DNA from: a virus
Length of the DNA: 55,994 bases
Strand: one strand, 5' to 3'
Virus record (IMG/VR): IMGVR_UViG_3300033155_001375
Span: 1 to 55,994 of that record
The position numbers and the translations under genes are program-made. This document shows, in pieces, positions 16,786-25,668 of this stretch (the first letter of the stretch is position 1; every line of letters begins with the position of its first letter). The notes below the pieces were generated by a model. That model did no database searches. It was given only the letters and a program-made list of their open reading frames with translations, and had not been told where the DNA came from.

Positions 16786-19527
16786 ATGGCAGAACGCTTG
16801 CACCCTGACGTGTATGTGGAGGAGAAGCGCAGCGGCCTCGCTCCAATTCAGGGCGTATCTACGAGTAATATGGGCATCGTTGGTTTCTCCGAGAGGGGAC
16901 CATCTGACGAAGCAACACTGGTCACGAGCTATCCAAGCTTCGAGCGTACCTTCGGAACTTTCATCTCGTCCAGCCAAGTACCGACCCATATTTTCGCTTT
17001 CTTCTCCAATGGGGGACGGCGAGCTTATATGGTTCGTGTCACCGGGGCTGGATCGTCGAAAGCCGAAGGGAACATCACGAGCGATTGGTCCGAAGAGACC
17101 ATCGCAACTGGTGATGGCTCCACGGTCGCCATGAGTTCGGCAATTCCGACCATCGGCGAGGTGGCGATCACTCATGATCCTATCGTCATGTCGTCCATCA
17201 CCGTAGGATTCCACCAGACGCCTTCTGGGGTATCTGTGGTGGGTGATATCATCGGTGGAGTGGCTCCGACCATGACGCTTCTCGTCATCACCGGAACACC
17301 ATTCGATTCGAGCATGGTGGGCCAGAGTGTCACGCTTGCGGGTTGTACGACCCCAGCCAATGACGGCACATACCCAATCACGGCTGTGAGTGTGGATGGC
17401 AAGACCATTACCTACACGAATGCGGCTGGCGTGGCAGAAGCCTTTGCTGTTGCGGCGACGTGGGTTGTTGGCGTGGTGGCGGAAGCGTCAGATCTTAACC
17501 CGATCCCAACGGGTGCGATCACGGAGTTCGCAGGCAAGCTCGGGCTGACAGCGGCTTCGGTGCCTGTCGTCCCGGGGACGATCACAATCACTGGCATCGC
17601 TGCTGGTGAGACCTACCTGGACACCGGAAAGAATGGCATCCTTTATGAGGCTGCTGCTCCTGCGGTCCCGGCTGGCTATGTGGACTATGAGACTGGTCTG
17701 TTTTCCATTACCTTTGCTGTTGCTCCGCTCACACCGGCAGATGTCACTTATGACTACACGCCCCAGGGGCCTGTAACGACGGTGACGGATGATGGAGCTG
17801 GTGGGTGGAACGCCCCGGCAACTGCTGGTGCTGTGGATTACATCACTGGCATCTGGTCCATGACGGTGCCCTATGCGCCGGCAGACAGCCTTCCAGTTGA
17901 GGTTGCCTATGTGCAGCAGGTGTGGGGATTCCAGCCCATCAGCGAAGGCACATGGGGCAACTACACCAGGGTGGATGTTCGTGGTGACGCGGATTACTAC
18001 GACAGAACCATGGCTGTCTTCACTCGCTACGATGTCTTGGTGTATCTCTCTGACGATGCTGGGGTGAGCTACGATCAGGTTGAGGTTTTCGATGATTTGT
18101 CTCTGACAGATCCGACGGACATTCGATACATCGCTGACATCATAAACAATGAGGGCGTCGGAAGCGATCTCATTGATTTGATCGAGCCGTCCAATGAAGA
18201 TGTTGGGCCACGTAGCTTGAGCGGATTTCAGCGGACCAGGGCTGTGGGCGCCGGAAACGGTATCCAAGCTCAGTTCGGGAGCTTGGGAGCAACCCCGGTT
18301 ATCCCGGCTCCGTTCGTGTGTGCCCCCCTGGAGACCCCGATACAGCCTGGTTCCGTCAACATTGTCTATACAGACCTGAATGGTGTGTCTCGGACGATCA
18401 CTGACGATGGCAATGGCTCCCTCATTGGTGACGTGTTCGCTGGTGCGGCTGCTGGATTCAACGAGATTGATTATCTCACTGGTGAGTTCGCCTTCGAGGC
18501 GTCTGCTGATGATGGTGCGACCTCGGGTGCGGTCGGAGATTTCACTCAGGCGGCGAACGCCTCTGTGCCGATGGTTTCGTATTACAAGATCCCGGCAGAC
18601 CTGACGACAGCAGATCAGCCCATAGGCGGGACAGATGGCGCAGCCCTCACTCGCAACGAGCTGACTGATCCGGCGCTCTCGACAAATCGAGAGGGCATGT
18701 ATGCTCTGCTCACGACCAATGAGCTGATCAACATGACCATTCCGGATGCTGCTGGTGACGTCACGATGAGCGTTGACCAGGTGACTGAGGCTGAGCGCAA
18801 CGAGCACTGGTTCATCATCCTGGCGACTCCTCCTGGCTACACGCCGGCTCAGGCGCGGGACTGGAGGATCAACACTCTGGGGATCACATCCAGCTACTCA
18901 GCGCTGTACTATCCCTACATCCAGATTGCAGATCCGGTCACGGACCTTCCGGCCAATATTCCTCCCGGTGGTCATATCGCTGGTGTCTATGCTCGAACCG
19001 ATGCTTCAAAATCGGTCGGCAAAGCCCCGGCGGGCACTGTGGATGGCAAGTTGCTCTTTGCTACTGGCGTCGAGCGAAAGTTGGAATTTGCCGAGATCGA
19101 CATACTCCACCCCAATCAAGTCAACGCCATCATCAACACCCCGCAGACGGGCTTGGTGGTGTGGGGCGCGAGGACCCTGGAGCGACCGCCGAGTGACTTC
19201 CGTTACGTGCATGTGCGGAGGCTCTTCAACTTCCTCAAGGCGTCCATTTTCAACAGCACACATGGATTCGTCTTCGAGAACGTAGGACCGCCTCTGTGGT
19301 CCAAGATTCGGCTTTCCGTCGAGAGCTTCTTGCTGACTCAATTCCAGCAGGGGCTTTTCAAGGGTGGCACGCCTGCCGAGGCATATGCGGTCATCTGTGA
19401 CGAGACCAACAATCCCAAGAATGTGCAGGATGCAGGATACGTATATTGCGACATTTACGTCGCGCCGAACACGCCTGGCGAGTTCATTGTTTTCCGTATT
19501 CAGCAGAAGGTGGCCCAGGCGGCGTAG
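16786..19527 (+). CDS. Tail sheath protein, unusually large
   Basis: 913 aa against 659 in T4 gp18. The N-terminal sheath domain is clear (LHPDVYVEEKRSGLAPIQGV, NMGIVGFSERGP, FFSNGGRRAYMVRVTG). The conserved C-terminal domain is also clear (HIAGVYARTDASKSVGKAPAG, then RYVHVRRLFNFLKASIF and QQGLFKGGTPAEAYAV). Between them, roughly 100-680, lies a long beta-rich, Gly/Thr/Ala-rich stretch, probably several surface domains. It includes a ~75-residue module (about 151-226) repeated in three other tail proteins of this phage. ATG 16786 is preferred over TTG 16780; ribosome site GGGAG. Confidence 0.9.
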   Translation: MAERLHPDVYVEEKRSGLAPIQGVSTSNMGIVGFSERGPSDEATLVTSYPSFERTFGTFISSSQVPTHIFAFFSNGGRRAYMVRVTGAGSSKAEGNITSDWSEETIATGDGSTVAMSSAIPTIGEVAITHDPIVMSSITVGFHQTPSGVSVVGDIIGGVAPTMTLLVITGTPFDSSMVGQSVTLAGCTTPANDGTYPITAVSVDGKTITYTNAAGVAEAFAVAATWVVGVVAEASDLNPIPTGAITEFAGKLGLTAASVPVVPGTITITGIAAGETYLDTGKNGILYEAAAPAVPAGYVDYETGLFSITFAVAPLTPADVTYDYTPQGPVTTVTDDGAGGWNAPATAGAVDYITGIWSMTVPYAPADSLPVEVAYVQQVWGFQPISEGTWGNYTRVDVRGDADYYDRTMAVFTRYDVLVYLSDDAGVSYDQVEVFDDLSLTDPTDIRYIADIINNEGVGSDLIDLIEPSNEDVGPRSLSGFQRTRAVGAGNGIQAQFGSLGATPVIPAPFVCAPLETPIQPGSVNIVYTDLNGVSRTITDDGNGSLIGDVFAGAAAGFNEIDYLTGEFAFEASADDGATSGAVGDFTQAANASVPMVSYYKIPADLTTADQPIGGTDGAALTRNELTDPALSTNREGMYALLTTNELINMTIPDAAGDVTMSVDQVTEAERNEHWFIILATPPGYTPAQARDWRINTLGITSSYSALYYPYIQIADPVTDLPANIPPGGHIAGVYARTDASKSVGKAPAGTVDGKLLFATGVERKLEFAEIDILHPNQVNAIINTPQTGLVVWGARTLERPPSDFRYVHVRRLFNFLKASIFNSTHGFVFENVGPPLWSKIRLSVESFLLTQFQQGLFKGGTPAEAYAVICDETNNPKNVQDAGYVYCDIYVAPNTPGEFIVFRIQQKVAQAA
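17242..17463 (+). repeat. Shared beta module, copy 1 (in tail sheath)
   Basis: Encodes the pattern GD-I-IGG-APTMTL, V-GQSVTLAG, TTPANDGTYPI, TYTNAAGVAEAF. Copies 2-4 lie in the genes at 23126, 52524 and 53932. Boundaries are approximate. Confidence 0.75.
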
Positions 19528-19542
19528 GTCAGCACTGGCCTT

Positions 19543-19565
19543 AGAGCGAAAGTCAATTTCGCTTC
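19543..19565 (+). repeat. 23-base near-palindrome, copy 1
   Basis: Arm AGAGCGAAA, loop GTCAA, arm TTTCGCT then TC. It lies 16 bases after the sheath stop and just before the ribosome site of the next gene. Copy 2 is at 32628-32650 and copy 3, inverted, at 42269-42291. As RNA it would form a 7-8 bp stem-loop. Confidence 0.7.
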
Positions 19566-19580
19566 AGAGGAGAGGATAGA

Positions 19581-20003
19581 ATGGACGCAACAATTACCAA
19601 TTTGAGCACCGAGAGGGTCTTCATTCCGGGTCCGCAGCTCGATATGGCCCCGACGGGAGATCCAGCAGGCGGAGACGTCAAGTTGTGGTCTGAGATCACA
19701 GTGACGGACATCGACAGCAATACTCGGATAAAGGAGCTTGTCGTCGCTGGCACCATCTCTGTCCAGATGGACGCAGATAGCTATGACGCGGCTCTGGCCA
19801 CCCAGGGCTCGCTCAACTTCGCCGCGTTGCCCATGTATTTGTTCGCAGACCTCCCGACTGGGTACAACGGTCGGATGGCCTTCGTGTCGAATGGCAGGAA
19901 GGGTGCTGAGGGGGCTGGGGTTGGTACGGGCTTGCCGTGCTATTACGATGCAACAGCAGCGGGCTGGTTCACCTTCTCTGGCGACATCGCTGTCACCGTC
20001 TAG
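19581..20003 (+). CDS. Small tail/virion protein with surface-protein C-terminus
   Basis: 140 aa. The second half (LPTGYNGRMAFVSNGRKGAE, GTGLPCYYDATAAGWF) follows a pattern common in phage decoration and fibre proteins, an aromatic/Gly strand pattern ending in a Trp strand. N-terminal half beta-rich and acidic. Ribosome site AGAGGAGAGGATAG. Between sheath and tube genes; likely a virion component, role unknown. Confidence 0.65.
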   Translation: MDATITNLSTERVFIPGPQLDMAPTGDPAGGDVKLWSEITVTDIDSNTRIKELVVAGTISVQMDADSYDAALATQGSLNFAALPMYLFADLPTGYNGRMAFVSNGRKGAEGAGVGTGLPCYYDATAAGWFTFSGDIAVTV

Positions 20004-20027
20004 GTGGCTGGCGGTTAGGAGAAGTTC

Positions 20028-20444
20028 GTGGCACAGACTCCGGTGGTCATAGAGCAGCGTATCCTTGCTGGGAGCCAGTTTACTGAGCAGACTCCAACAA
20101 CGGTGTCTGTGGACAGCAAGGCGGTCAGGGTGTTCCCTCCGGACATCCAGGGTGGCGAGTTCATTTTTGACTTCCAAGGTCTCGATGCGTCGTTCGTGAC
20201 CTATGTGATCGAGCAGATCTTCGTGGACTTCGGGGATGCAGCATTCGCTGAGGTGGCGATCAAAGACAGCGTGGGAAATCGGGCTGTCATTGCAACGCCC
20301 GGAGCTGGTGTTTTCATTCGTGTGGAACCTCTCAAGCTCGCATGGGACCAAAGGCTCACACTGAAGACAGGCGCACCTGGACCGGCGACGGTGGCTTTGT
20401 TTGCGAGGGTCCATGCAGCTCCAGAGCGGATCAAACAGGAGTAG
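20028..20444 (+). CDS. Small beta-rich virion protein, unknown
   Basis: 138 aa, GTG start with TTAGGAGAAG upstream. Beta-strand character throughout (FPPDIQGGEFIFDFQGLD, GVFIRVEPLKLAWDQRLTLK). Together with the 19581 product it separates sheath and tube genes; may be a tail accessory. No family recognised. Confidence 0.6.
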   Translation: MAQTPVVIEQRILAGSQFTEQTPTTVSVDSKAVRVFPPDIQGGEFIFDFQGLDASFVTYVIEQIFVDFGDAAFAEVAIKDSVGNRAVIATPGAGVFIRVEPLKLAWDQRLTLKTGAPGPATVALFARVHAAPERIKQE

Positions 20445-20447
20445 GTG

Positions 20448-21008
20448 ATGAATAGGCCCCTCTCAGAACAGCTTGCCGATGCCGTGAATAGCGAAGTCCT
20501 AAGCAGTAGCGGGTTTCGTTGCAAGCTTCTGCGGCTCACCCACGAGAATTACCCCGGCAAGGCGGTTCACGGCGTCCTCCCGCTCGTTGTCATCGGTCAT
20601 GAGGCCCTGACAGACGTCGAGTGGGGAGGGTGGCTCAGAGAGAATGCTACGGCTGCCTACGGGACAGCCTATGCCCAAAAGCTCGTAGAGACCGGCGTGG
20701 ACCTCAAGGCCATGCTGCCAACGGCTCCCATTGGGCGACTGCTCCGCATCTCGAAGGAGGCGAAGTGGATCTCTCTGGCTAATCGGTATCAGTATGTGAA
20801 TGAGGCTGGAGCTATTCTCACCTTGGTTGAGAAGTGGCCTTCGTTGTACAATTTGATGGCAGAGGAAATGGCCGAAGAGGAAATGACCCTGGAGACTTTC
20901 GTTGAACGGGTCAAGAACATGCCAACACCGTGGGAAATAGGCCAAGGTCGAGACCTCACGTTGGGTGACCTCATCGGTCGGGGTGTCGTGTTGACTCCCA
21001 ACTGGTAG
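20448..21008 (+). CDS. Unknown protein before the tail tube gene
   Basis: 186 aa from ATG 20448 (GTG at 20445 also possible); GTAGGTG upstream. Helical C-terminal half with an acidic EEMAEEEMTLETFVERVKNM helix. Position before the tube gene suggests tail assembly, without sequence support. Its TAG stop begins the next ribosome site (TAGGAGAAGGAG). Confidence 0.6.
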   Translation: MNRPLSEQLADAVNSEVLSSSGFRCKLLRLTHENYPGKAVHGVLPLVVIGHEALTDVEWGGWLRENATAAYGTAYAQKLVETGVDLKAMLPTAPIGRLLRISKEAKWISLANRYQYVNEAGAILTLVEKWPSLYNLMAEEMAEEEMTLETFVERVKNMPTPWEIGQGRDLTLGDLIGRGVVLTPNW

Positions 21009-21023
21009 GAGAAGGAGAAAACC

Positions 21024-21635
21024 ATGTCTGGACGAGCAGCAGCAACCGATCCGCTTCATGCCTTCAGATTTCATGCGAAGATGATCGCTGGCGAGCCCGT
21101 GAATGGAATTCCTGGCGCGAATCCCAATGATGTGCTTCAGCCATCGTCGGCTGGAGAGGGGTTTATCGCTGGTCAGGGGGCCGAGGCTGGCTTTCAGTCC
21201 ATCACGAGTCCTGAGCTGACCCAGGAGCCTGCGGAGTATCGTGAAGGCATCAGGACCTATACTCAGAAGTTCCCTGGTGTTCCGTCGGTTAATGACATCA
21301 CTATGATCCGTGGGTGTGCGAGATTTGACACGAGCTTCATTTCTTGGATTCTTGCTGCCGCAGAGGGGGATGAGTATCGGGGCGATCTCACCATCTATCA
21401 TATTCAGAGGCCGAAGAGGGAATTGGCTATTGGCAACCAAGGTGCCAATATGGCGGCGACTGAGATCGAGGTGACGGATAAAGACACCAAGAGGTACATC
21501 TTGCGGGATGCCTTCCCGACGCGGGTGAAGATCGCAGGTGACCTCGATTCTTCAACGTCCGATGTTTCGCTATCTGAGATTGACGTTGCTTATGAGCGGT
21601 TCGATATCGAGCTGCCTAAAACAGCAGCCGCGTAG
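21024..21635 (+). CDS. Tail tube protein (T4 gp19-like)
   Basis: 203 aa. Shows the tube-protein pattern DPLHAFRFHAKM at the N-terminus, FQSITSPELTQEPAEYREG, a YTQKFPGVPSVNDITMIRG strand pair, then FISWILAAAEG and LRDAFPTRVKIAGDLDSSTSDVSLSEID at the C-terminus. Forms the inner tube inside the sheath. A paralogue follows at 21709. Confidence 0.87.
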   Translation: MSGRAAATDPLHAFRFHAKMIAGEPVNGIPGANPNDVLQPSSAGEGFIAGQGAEAGFQSITSPELTQEPAEYREGIRTYTQKFPGVPSVNDITMIRGCARFDTSFISWILAAAEGDEYRGDLTIYHIQRPKRELAIGNQGANMAATEIEVTDKDTKRYILRDAFPTRVKIAGDLDSSTSDVSLSEIDVAYERFDIELPKTAAA

Positions 21636-21694
21636 ACCAGAAAGTCCCATGGTCAACTAGGCTGGTCTTCGGGTCTGCCGTAAGGCATCATGGG
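21634..21694 (+). other. Structured RNA-like intergenic element between tube genes
   Basis: AGACCAG (21634-21640) pairs with CTGGTCT (21662-21668). TGCC-GTAA-GGCA (21676-21687) forms a GNRA-type tetraloop hairpin. CCCATG (21646-21651), in the loop of the first stem, can pair with CATGGG (21689-21694), giving a pseudoknot-like arrangement. It begins at the stop codon of the tube gene and ends 15 bases before the next start, so it could tune expression of the second tube protein. Confidence 0.5.
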
Positions 21695-21708
21695 CCAAAG
21701 GGGTCCTG

Positions 21709-22377
21709 ATGTCTCAGCGGCGTTTTCTTGACATGATGCAGCAGTATCCGTTCTGGGTAATGGACGCATCTGGCTTCGTCGGAAATCCTCTTTTTAGTGT
21801 ATTTGACCCTGTGTTGGGCTTCTCCTCATGCACCACACCAGAGATCTCAGTCGAGACCAAAGAGATTTCTCGGGGGAATTGGGAATTCAAGACCAGGGTC
21901 GTAAAGTCTGCGGACGTCAGTGCTATCACACTCGCCCGTGGTGCTCGATTCTACGACTCCGATTTCTACAACTGGATCACTGGAGCTATTCGTGGTGTGC
22001 AGCCAATAAGGCGCAATTTGGTGGTCATTCACTTTCTCGGGTTCAGACTTCAGCGACATATTGCTGGTCGTGCAGGGCTCATCAATCCTGGGCAATCCGG
22101 AGTCCAGGCAGAGGTTGTGTTGAACACTGCTGGGCAGGCAGGTGCCCCTCTGGACCGTATTCCTGGGCGGGCCTGGTTTTGTGGTGGATGTTTGCCTGTA
22201 AGGTACAAGCCAGGTGGAGATTTTGACGCAAAAGCTAGTGACGTTTCCATCATGGAGTTGGACGTGCAACCTGAGTATGTCCATGAATTGACAACATCGA
22301 CCATCAGTCCCATCGCAGGCCGGATCGCATCATTCACGTTTGCGAGCTTGGAGGCGACAGAGGTTGGTGGTTTCTAA
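21709..22377 (+). CDS. Second tail-tube-fold protein
   Basis: 222 aa. Same plan as the tube protein: an N-terminal FSVFDPVLGFSSCTTPEISVETKEI region, FKTRVVKSADVSAITLARGARF, FYNWITGAI, and a C-terminal PVRYKPGGDFDAKASDVSIMELD motif that parallels the tube protein's end. It may be a tube-initiator or minor tube ring at the baseplate end. Ribosome site AAGGGG; preceded by a structured intergenic element. Confidence 0.75.
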   Translation: MSQRRFLDMMQQYPFWVMDASGFVGNPLFSVFDPVLGFSSCTTPEISVETKEISRGNWEFKTRVVKSADVSAITLARGARFYDSDFYNWITGAIRGVQPIRRNLVVIHFLGFRLQRHIAGRAGLINPGQSGVQAEVVLNTAGQAGAPLDRIPGRAWFCGGCLPVRYKPGGDFDAKASDVSIMELDVQPEYVHELTTSTISPIAGRIASFTFASLEATEVGGF

Positions 22378-22392
22378 GGGAGGAATGACGCG

Positions 22393-23082
22393 GTGGTCAC
22401 AAAGGTCAACGCCGCATCTGTCCCACGAAGCGAGCGCATCCTGGGTCGGGCAGACTGCCTTGTCACTGACGTCGTCGGTGATGTTGTCCGTATCAGGGCC
22501 GCGAAGGTTAGTAATCGCTTTCAAGTCGAGAAGGTTGACATTTCGACCCCGGGGAGCCCTCCTGCCGTCGCTGTCATCAGGAAGAAATACACGGCCACTG
22601 ACTGCATCATTCACTTCCATGGGCCGCTCAGAAACACCTACACAGGGCTAACACCAGGGAGGATCTATCTTGTCGGCACCGATGGAAGGCCGGCTAAGGC
22701 AGGTGACGCGAATTATCCTGTAAGCGGATCTGATTATTTCCAGCAGATTGGTGTCGCCACAAGTGATGATGAATTACTGGTGATTTTCTTGAGCGCATCG
22801 TTTGGTGGTGCGCCTGTTGCTGCGGCTCGCTTCTTTAGGCAATTGCTGATTCCTACGGCAAACCCGCTAATTTTCAATACAGCCTTGCCATTCAATCATG
22901 GGGGGATTGACACCGAGGTTGTTCATGTAAATGGTCATGCTCAAGTGGATGGCGCTTTCGGGATTGGGGATTATTTGGCGTCGGAATCGGGCGGTCCTGG
23001 GGCTGGATACGATACGATTACATTTCACTACACGCAAAAGGCGTATTTTGTTCGAAGGATCGACTACACGCCTGACATCTGA
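22393..23082 (+). CDS. Tail-associated protein, unknown
   Basis: 229 aa, GTG start with GGGAGG upstream. Middle segment GLTPGRIYLVGTDGRPAKAG, then DYFQQIGVATSDDELLVIF, is a pattern common in phage tail/fibre proteins (a small beta domain). The C-terminal ~80 residues are beta-rich with HYTQKAYFVRRIDYTPD. First of the accessory tail genes after the tube. Confidence 0.6.
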   Translation: MVTKVNAASVPRSERILGRADCLVTDVVGDVVRIRAAKVSNRFQVEKVDISTPGSPPAVAVIRKKYTATDCIIHFHGPLRNTYTGLTPGRIYLVGTDGRPAKAGDANYPVSGSDYFQQIGVATSDDELLVIFLSASFGGAPVAAARFFRQLLIPTANPLIFNTALPFNHGGIDTEVVHVNGHAQVDGAFGIGDYLASESGGPGAGYDTITFHYTQKAYFVRRIDYTPDI

Positions 23083-23125
23083 TGGTGGTATGCTCACGAA
23101 GTACGGGGGATAGGAGGAATTTCAA

Positions 23126-24949
23126 ATGGCAGGTAGTGTGTCGCGGTCTGATCAAGAAACTCAGCTATGGTTTTCGGACACTTACAATGATGGTTTGGCG
23201 GCTGGGCAGCCCACCCTGGAGACGGCTTCTACCGACGGCCAGTACGACTTCAATGCGTTACGTTCGCAGGTCAGTCGTATCTGGGATGCGACGATGGGGT
23301 CGAGCTGGTTTGATGATGCCCCTACGGTGAATTCAAAGAAGAGAGCTATTCTTCAGCTCAACACCAATCTGGATACTGTGGAGATCAAGCCTTTTTTGTT
23401 TCCTGACATCATTCTCCCGGACATCACGGTTCCTGCTGCTGTTGATGGCACTGGGGATAGCATTGGTGGTGTGGCGCCGACGATGACGCTCACTGACGCA
23501 GCAGCGCTGTTCACGGTCGATATGATTGGGCGCACAGTGACAATTGCTGGAGCGACGACCCCGGCGAACAATGGAACGTTCCCAATCGTTGGGTACACTG
23601 GCCCGACCATCATCTCGTACACGAATGCTGCTGGTGTTGTTGAGGCGTTCGCAGGTACTTGGGATGTTTCTGACGGTGATTTCGTCGTGCTGTCAGTTGC
23701 AGGTAGCGAAGCTCCGACCCAGACGGCTGCCGTAGGCGCGGTCACCACTGAGGGTGCTGTCGTTGCCTTCGAGGTTGGATTCCCGATTGGATCGATAACA
23801 GAGGTCGCAGGGCCGAATGCTTTGTCACCGCTCAACTTGTGCCTCATCAGGAAAGCATCGACAGGAGAGCCCATCATCAGCGCTGCTGGCAAGGAGATCT
23901 ACGGGCTCCTCCAGTGTGAAGATGCTGTGGACGGGCATACCTTCGATGACGTGAACAAGCGAGTGCAGATTTCCTTCGTCGAAGAGAATGCGGCAGGGGA
24001 TAATCTCATCCTCGTTCCCCCGGAGGATATTGGCGGTGAGGTCATCAATTACCAGTACGTTCGACGGCTGGAATATCTGAACCTGCCAGAGTGGGCCTTC
24101 TTGTTCCGCGTATTCGAGGATCAGGTCGGCGGCACAGACGTCACCAGGCAACGGGCATACACGAATCAGGCTGCTGCCCCTGTGAATTCCGTGACCAACT
24201 CTACACTCGACCTCGAAGGCCCTGGGCTCTACTGGGAGCTTCGGGATGACTTGGAGGCCAGACTCTTCGGCATTATCGAGGGATCGGCTGGCGGCACCAG
24301 CGAGGTGCAGATCGCGACCGATGTGGACACGTTCAACGTGGATGCTCAGGTCAATGACTTTGCCAAGGGTGTCACCATCGACTCCACTGGTAATGACATC
24401 GCTGTTGGTGTCACTGCTGGGCATGTCGAAACGACTGGCGCGGCGGTTGACCTTCATCTTCAAGGTGGTCGAGAGATCTTCCTCGATGACACCAATCAAA
24501 CTGGTTCTGGTTGGGTACAGACGGATGGTATCAAACTTTCTGAAACCCAACAGGAGTGGATCGACTTCAAGACGGCATTCGGCGAGGTCAGTTTGCTCAA
24601 TGCAATCGAGCAGGCAAAGTCGGCGACGTCCAGGTGTAAGACCTACGCGGCTGTCTTGGCGGCGGATATTGTTGCTGGCACGCTCATCGAGGGTCCTGGC
24701 GGTCCAGGTGCAGCGAACACCACCGCAGACCTCTGTGACTATCGGACGTCTTCCTGGGTCACACAGGTGGACATGTACGTCAATGGAAAATGGCAGTGGA
24801 ATGGTGTCAATCTGGCGGCGGCGAAGGATAATTACCCGAGTGCTGTCGCGGTTGAAATGCAATTCGGCTGCTATTACCAGACTTTCCCGCTGAAATGGCG
24901 CGGAGGTGGTGGGAACGAAGACGTCATATCCATGGTCGCTTGGGGCTAA
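23126..24949 (+). CDS. Large tail/fibre-type structural protein
   Basis: 607 aa, strong ribosome site AGGAGG. The N-terminal ~85 residues (ETQLWFSDTYNDGLAAGQP) look helical. Residues about 108-182 hold the beta module also found in the sheath. The middle is beta-rich with a DLHLQGGREIFLDDTNQTGS segment and the C-terminus is aromatic (YYQTFPLKWRGGGGNED). A large virion protein, possibly a collar, whisker or side-fibre component. Confidence 0.65.
   Translation: MAGSVSRSDQETQLWFSDTYNDGLAAGQPTLETASTDGQYDFNALRSQVSRIWDATMGSSWFDDAPTVNSKKRAILQLNTNLDTVEIKPFLFPDIILPDITVPAAVDGTGDSIGGVAPTMTLTDAAALFTVDMIGRTVTIAGATTPANNGTFPIVGYTGPTIISYTNAAGVVEAFAGTWDVSDGDFVVLSVAGSEAPTQTAAVGAVTTEGAVVAFEVGFPIGSITEVAGPNALSPLNLCLIRKASTGEPIISAAGKEIYGLLQCEDAVDGHTFDDVNKRVQISFVEENAAGDNLILVPPEDIGGEVINYQYVRRLEYLNLPEWAFLFRVFEDQVGGTDVTRQRAYTNQAAAPVNSVTNSTLDLEGPGLYWELRDDLEARLFGIIEGSAGGTSEVQIATDVDTFNVDAQVNDFAKGVTIDSTGNDIAVGVTAGHVETTGAAVDLHLQGGREIFLDDTNQTGSGWVQTDGIKLSETQQEWIDFKTAFGEVSLLNAIEQAKSATSRCKTYAAVLAADIVAGTLIEGPGGPGAANTTADLCDYRTSSWVTQVDMYVNGKWQWNGVNLAAAKDNYPSAVAVEMQFGCYYQTFPLKWRGGGGNEDVISMVAWG
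23449..23670 (+). repeat. Shared beta module, copy 2
   Basis: Encodes D-SIGGVAPTMTL, MIGRTVTIAGATTPANNGTF, SYTNAAGVVEAFAGTW. Closely parallels copy 1 in the sheath gene. Boundaries approximate. Confidence 0.75.
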
Positions 24950-24993
24950 TAGCCCATACCAACCATTAGGAGAAGGAGAAGGAGAAGACGAAG

Positions 24994-25668
24994 ATGAGTA
25001 TGAATCAACATACGGCTGAGGTGCGGAAGCTCACGGCGGCGGAGTTTGGCAAAAGCTTCTCTGACAAGCAAAAAGAAGCTGAAGATAGCCAAACCCGCCA
25101 GACCGGGGCAAAAGAAGCTATGACGGTTGCCTCCGAGAATCTGGTCGAAATGCTCGGTCAGATTCGGGAGAAATGGAAGACCGACGGTATCGTTGAAGGC
25201 TTCTCGAAAGAGGAGCTTGAGAAGATGACTGCCGAGGTCAAGAAGTCCATCATTCAGGGGCAGATCATCTGGGTACAGCGGTGCGTCGGGTCGCTCGATG
25301 CTCTTGTCATTCAATGTGATCAGGCTATCATTCTGGCCGGCGCCAAGATCAAGGCATTCAAGGAGGCCGAGGATCAGGCCAAGGCCATGTTCGAGTTTGA
25401 GTCTGCAAAGATGGACGCATTTCAGAAGTCCATCAAAGACGGTACCGTTGTCAAAAATGATGACGGGGAATACGTACTTGCTCCTGGTAATGACAAGGAG
25501 ACCAACTCCGTCGTCGGCGTTCACCCTGGCCTGACCGAAAAGCAGAAGCGACTAGCGGAAGAGAAGGCCGAGAAGGACAAGGCCGAGGCCAAACCACCAG
25601 AGGAGAAGAAACGGTTGCGACCGAAGAGGTCATCGAAGAAAGCAGCGGCGAAGCGAAAGAAGAAGTAG
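24994..25668 (+). CDS. Lys-rich helical protein, unknown
   Basis: 224 aa, mostly helical and highly charged. It starts with an Ala/Glu/Lys helix region, has a hydrophobic middle (GQIIWVQRCVGSLDALVIQ) and ends in a very basic stretch (about 190-224). The ribosome site lies in an AGGAGA tandem repeat (24969-24986). May be a tail assembly or internal protein; no family recognised. Confidence 0.6.
   Translation: MSMNQHTAEVRKLTAAEFGKSFSDKQKEAEDSQTRQTGAKEAMTVASENLVEMLGQIREKWKTDGIVEGFSKEELEKMTAEVKKSIIQGQIIWVQRCVGSLDALVIQCDQAIILAGAKIKAFKEAEDQAKAMFEFESAKMDAFQKSIKDGTVVKNDDGEYVLAPGNDKETNSVVGVHPGLTEKQKRLAEEKAEKDKAEAKPPEEKKRLRPKRSSKKAAAKRKKK

Noticed and set aside
17488-18807. 439-codon minus-strand frame inside the sheath gene
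   Set aside because: Shadow of the sheath coding sequence. Composition is not protein-like and there is no start signal.
24969-24986. AGGAGA tandem repeat as a functional microsatellite
   Set aside because: It is only three units and is adequately explained as an extended ribosome site for the 24994 gene.
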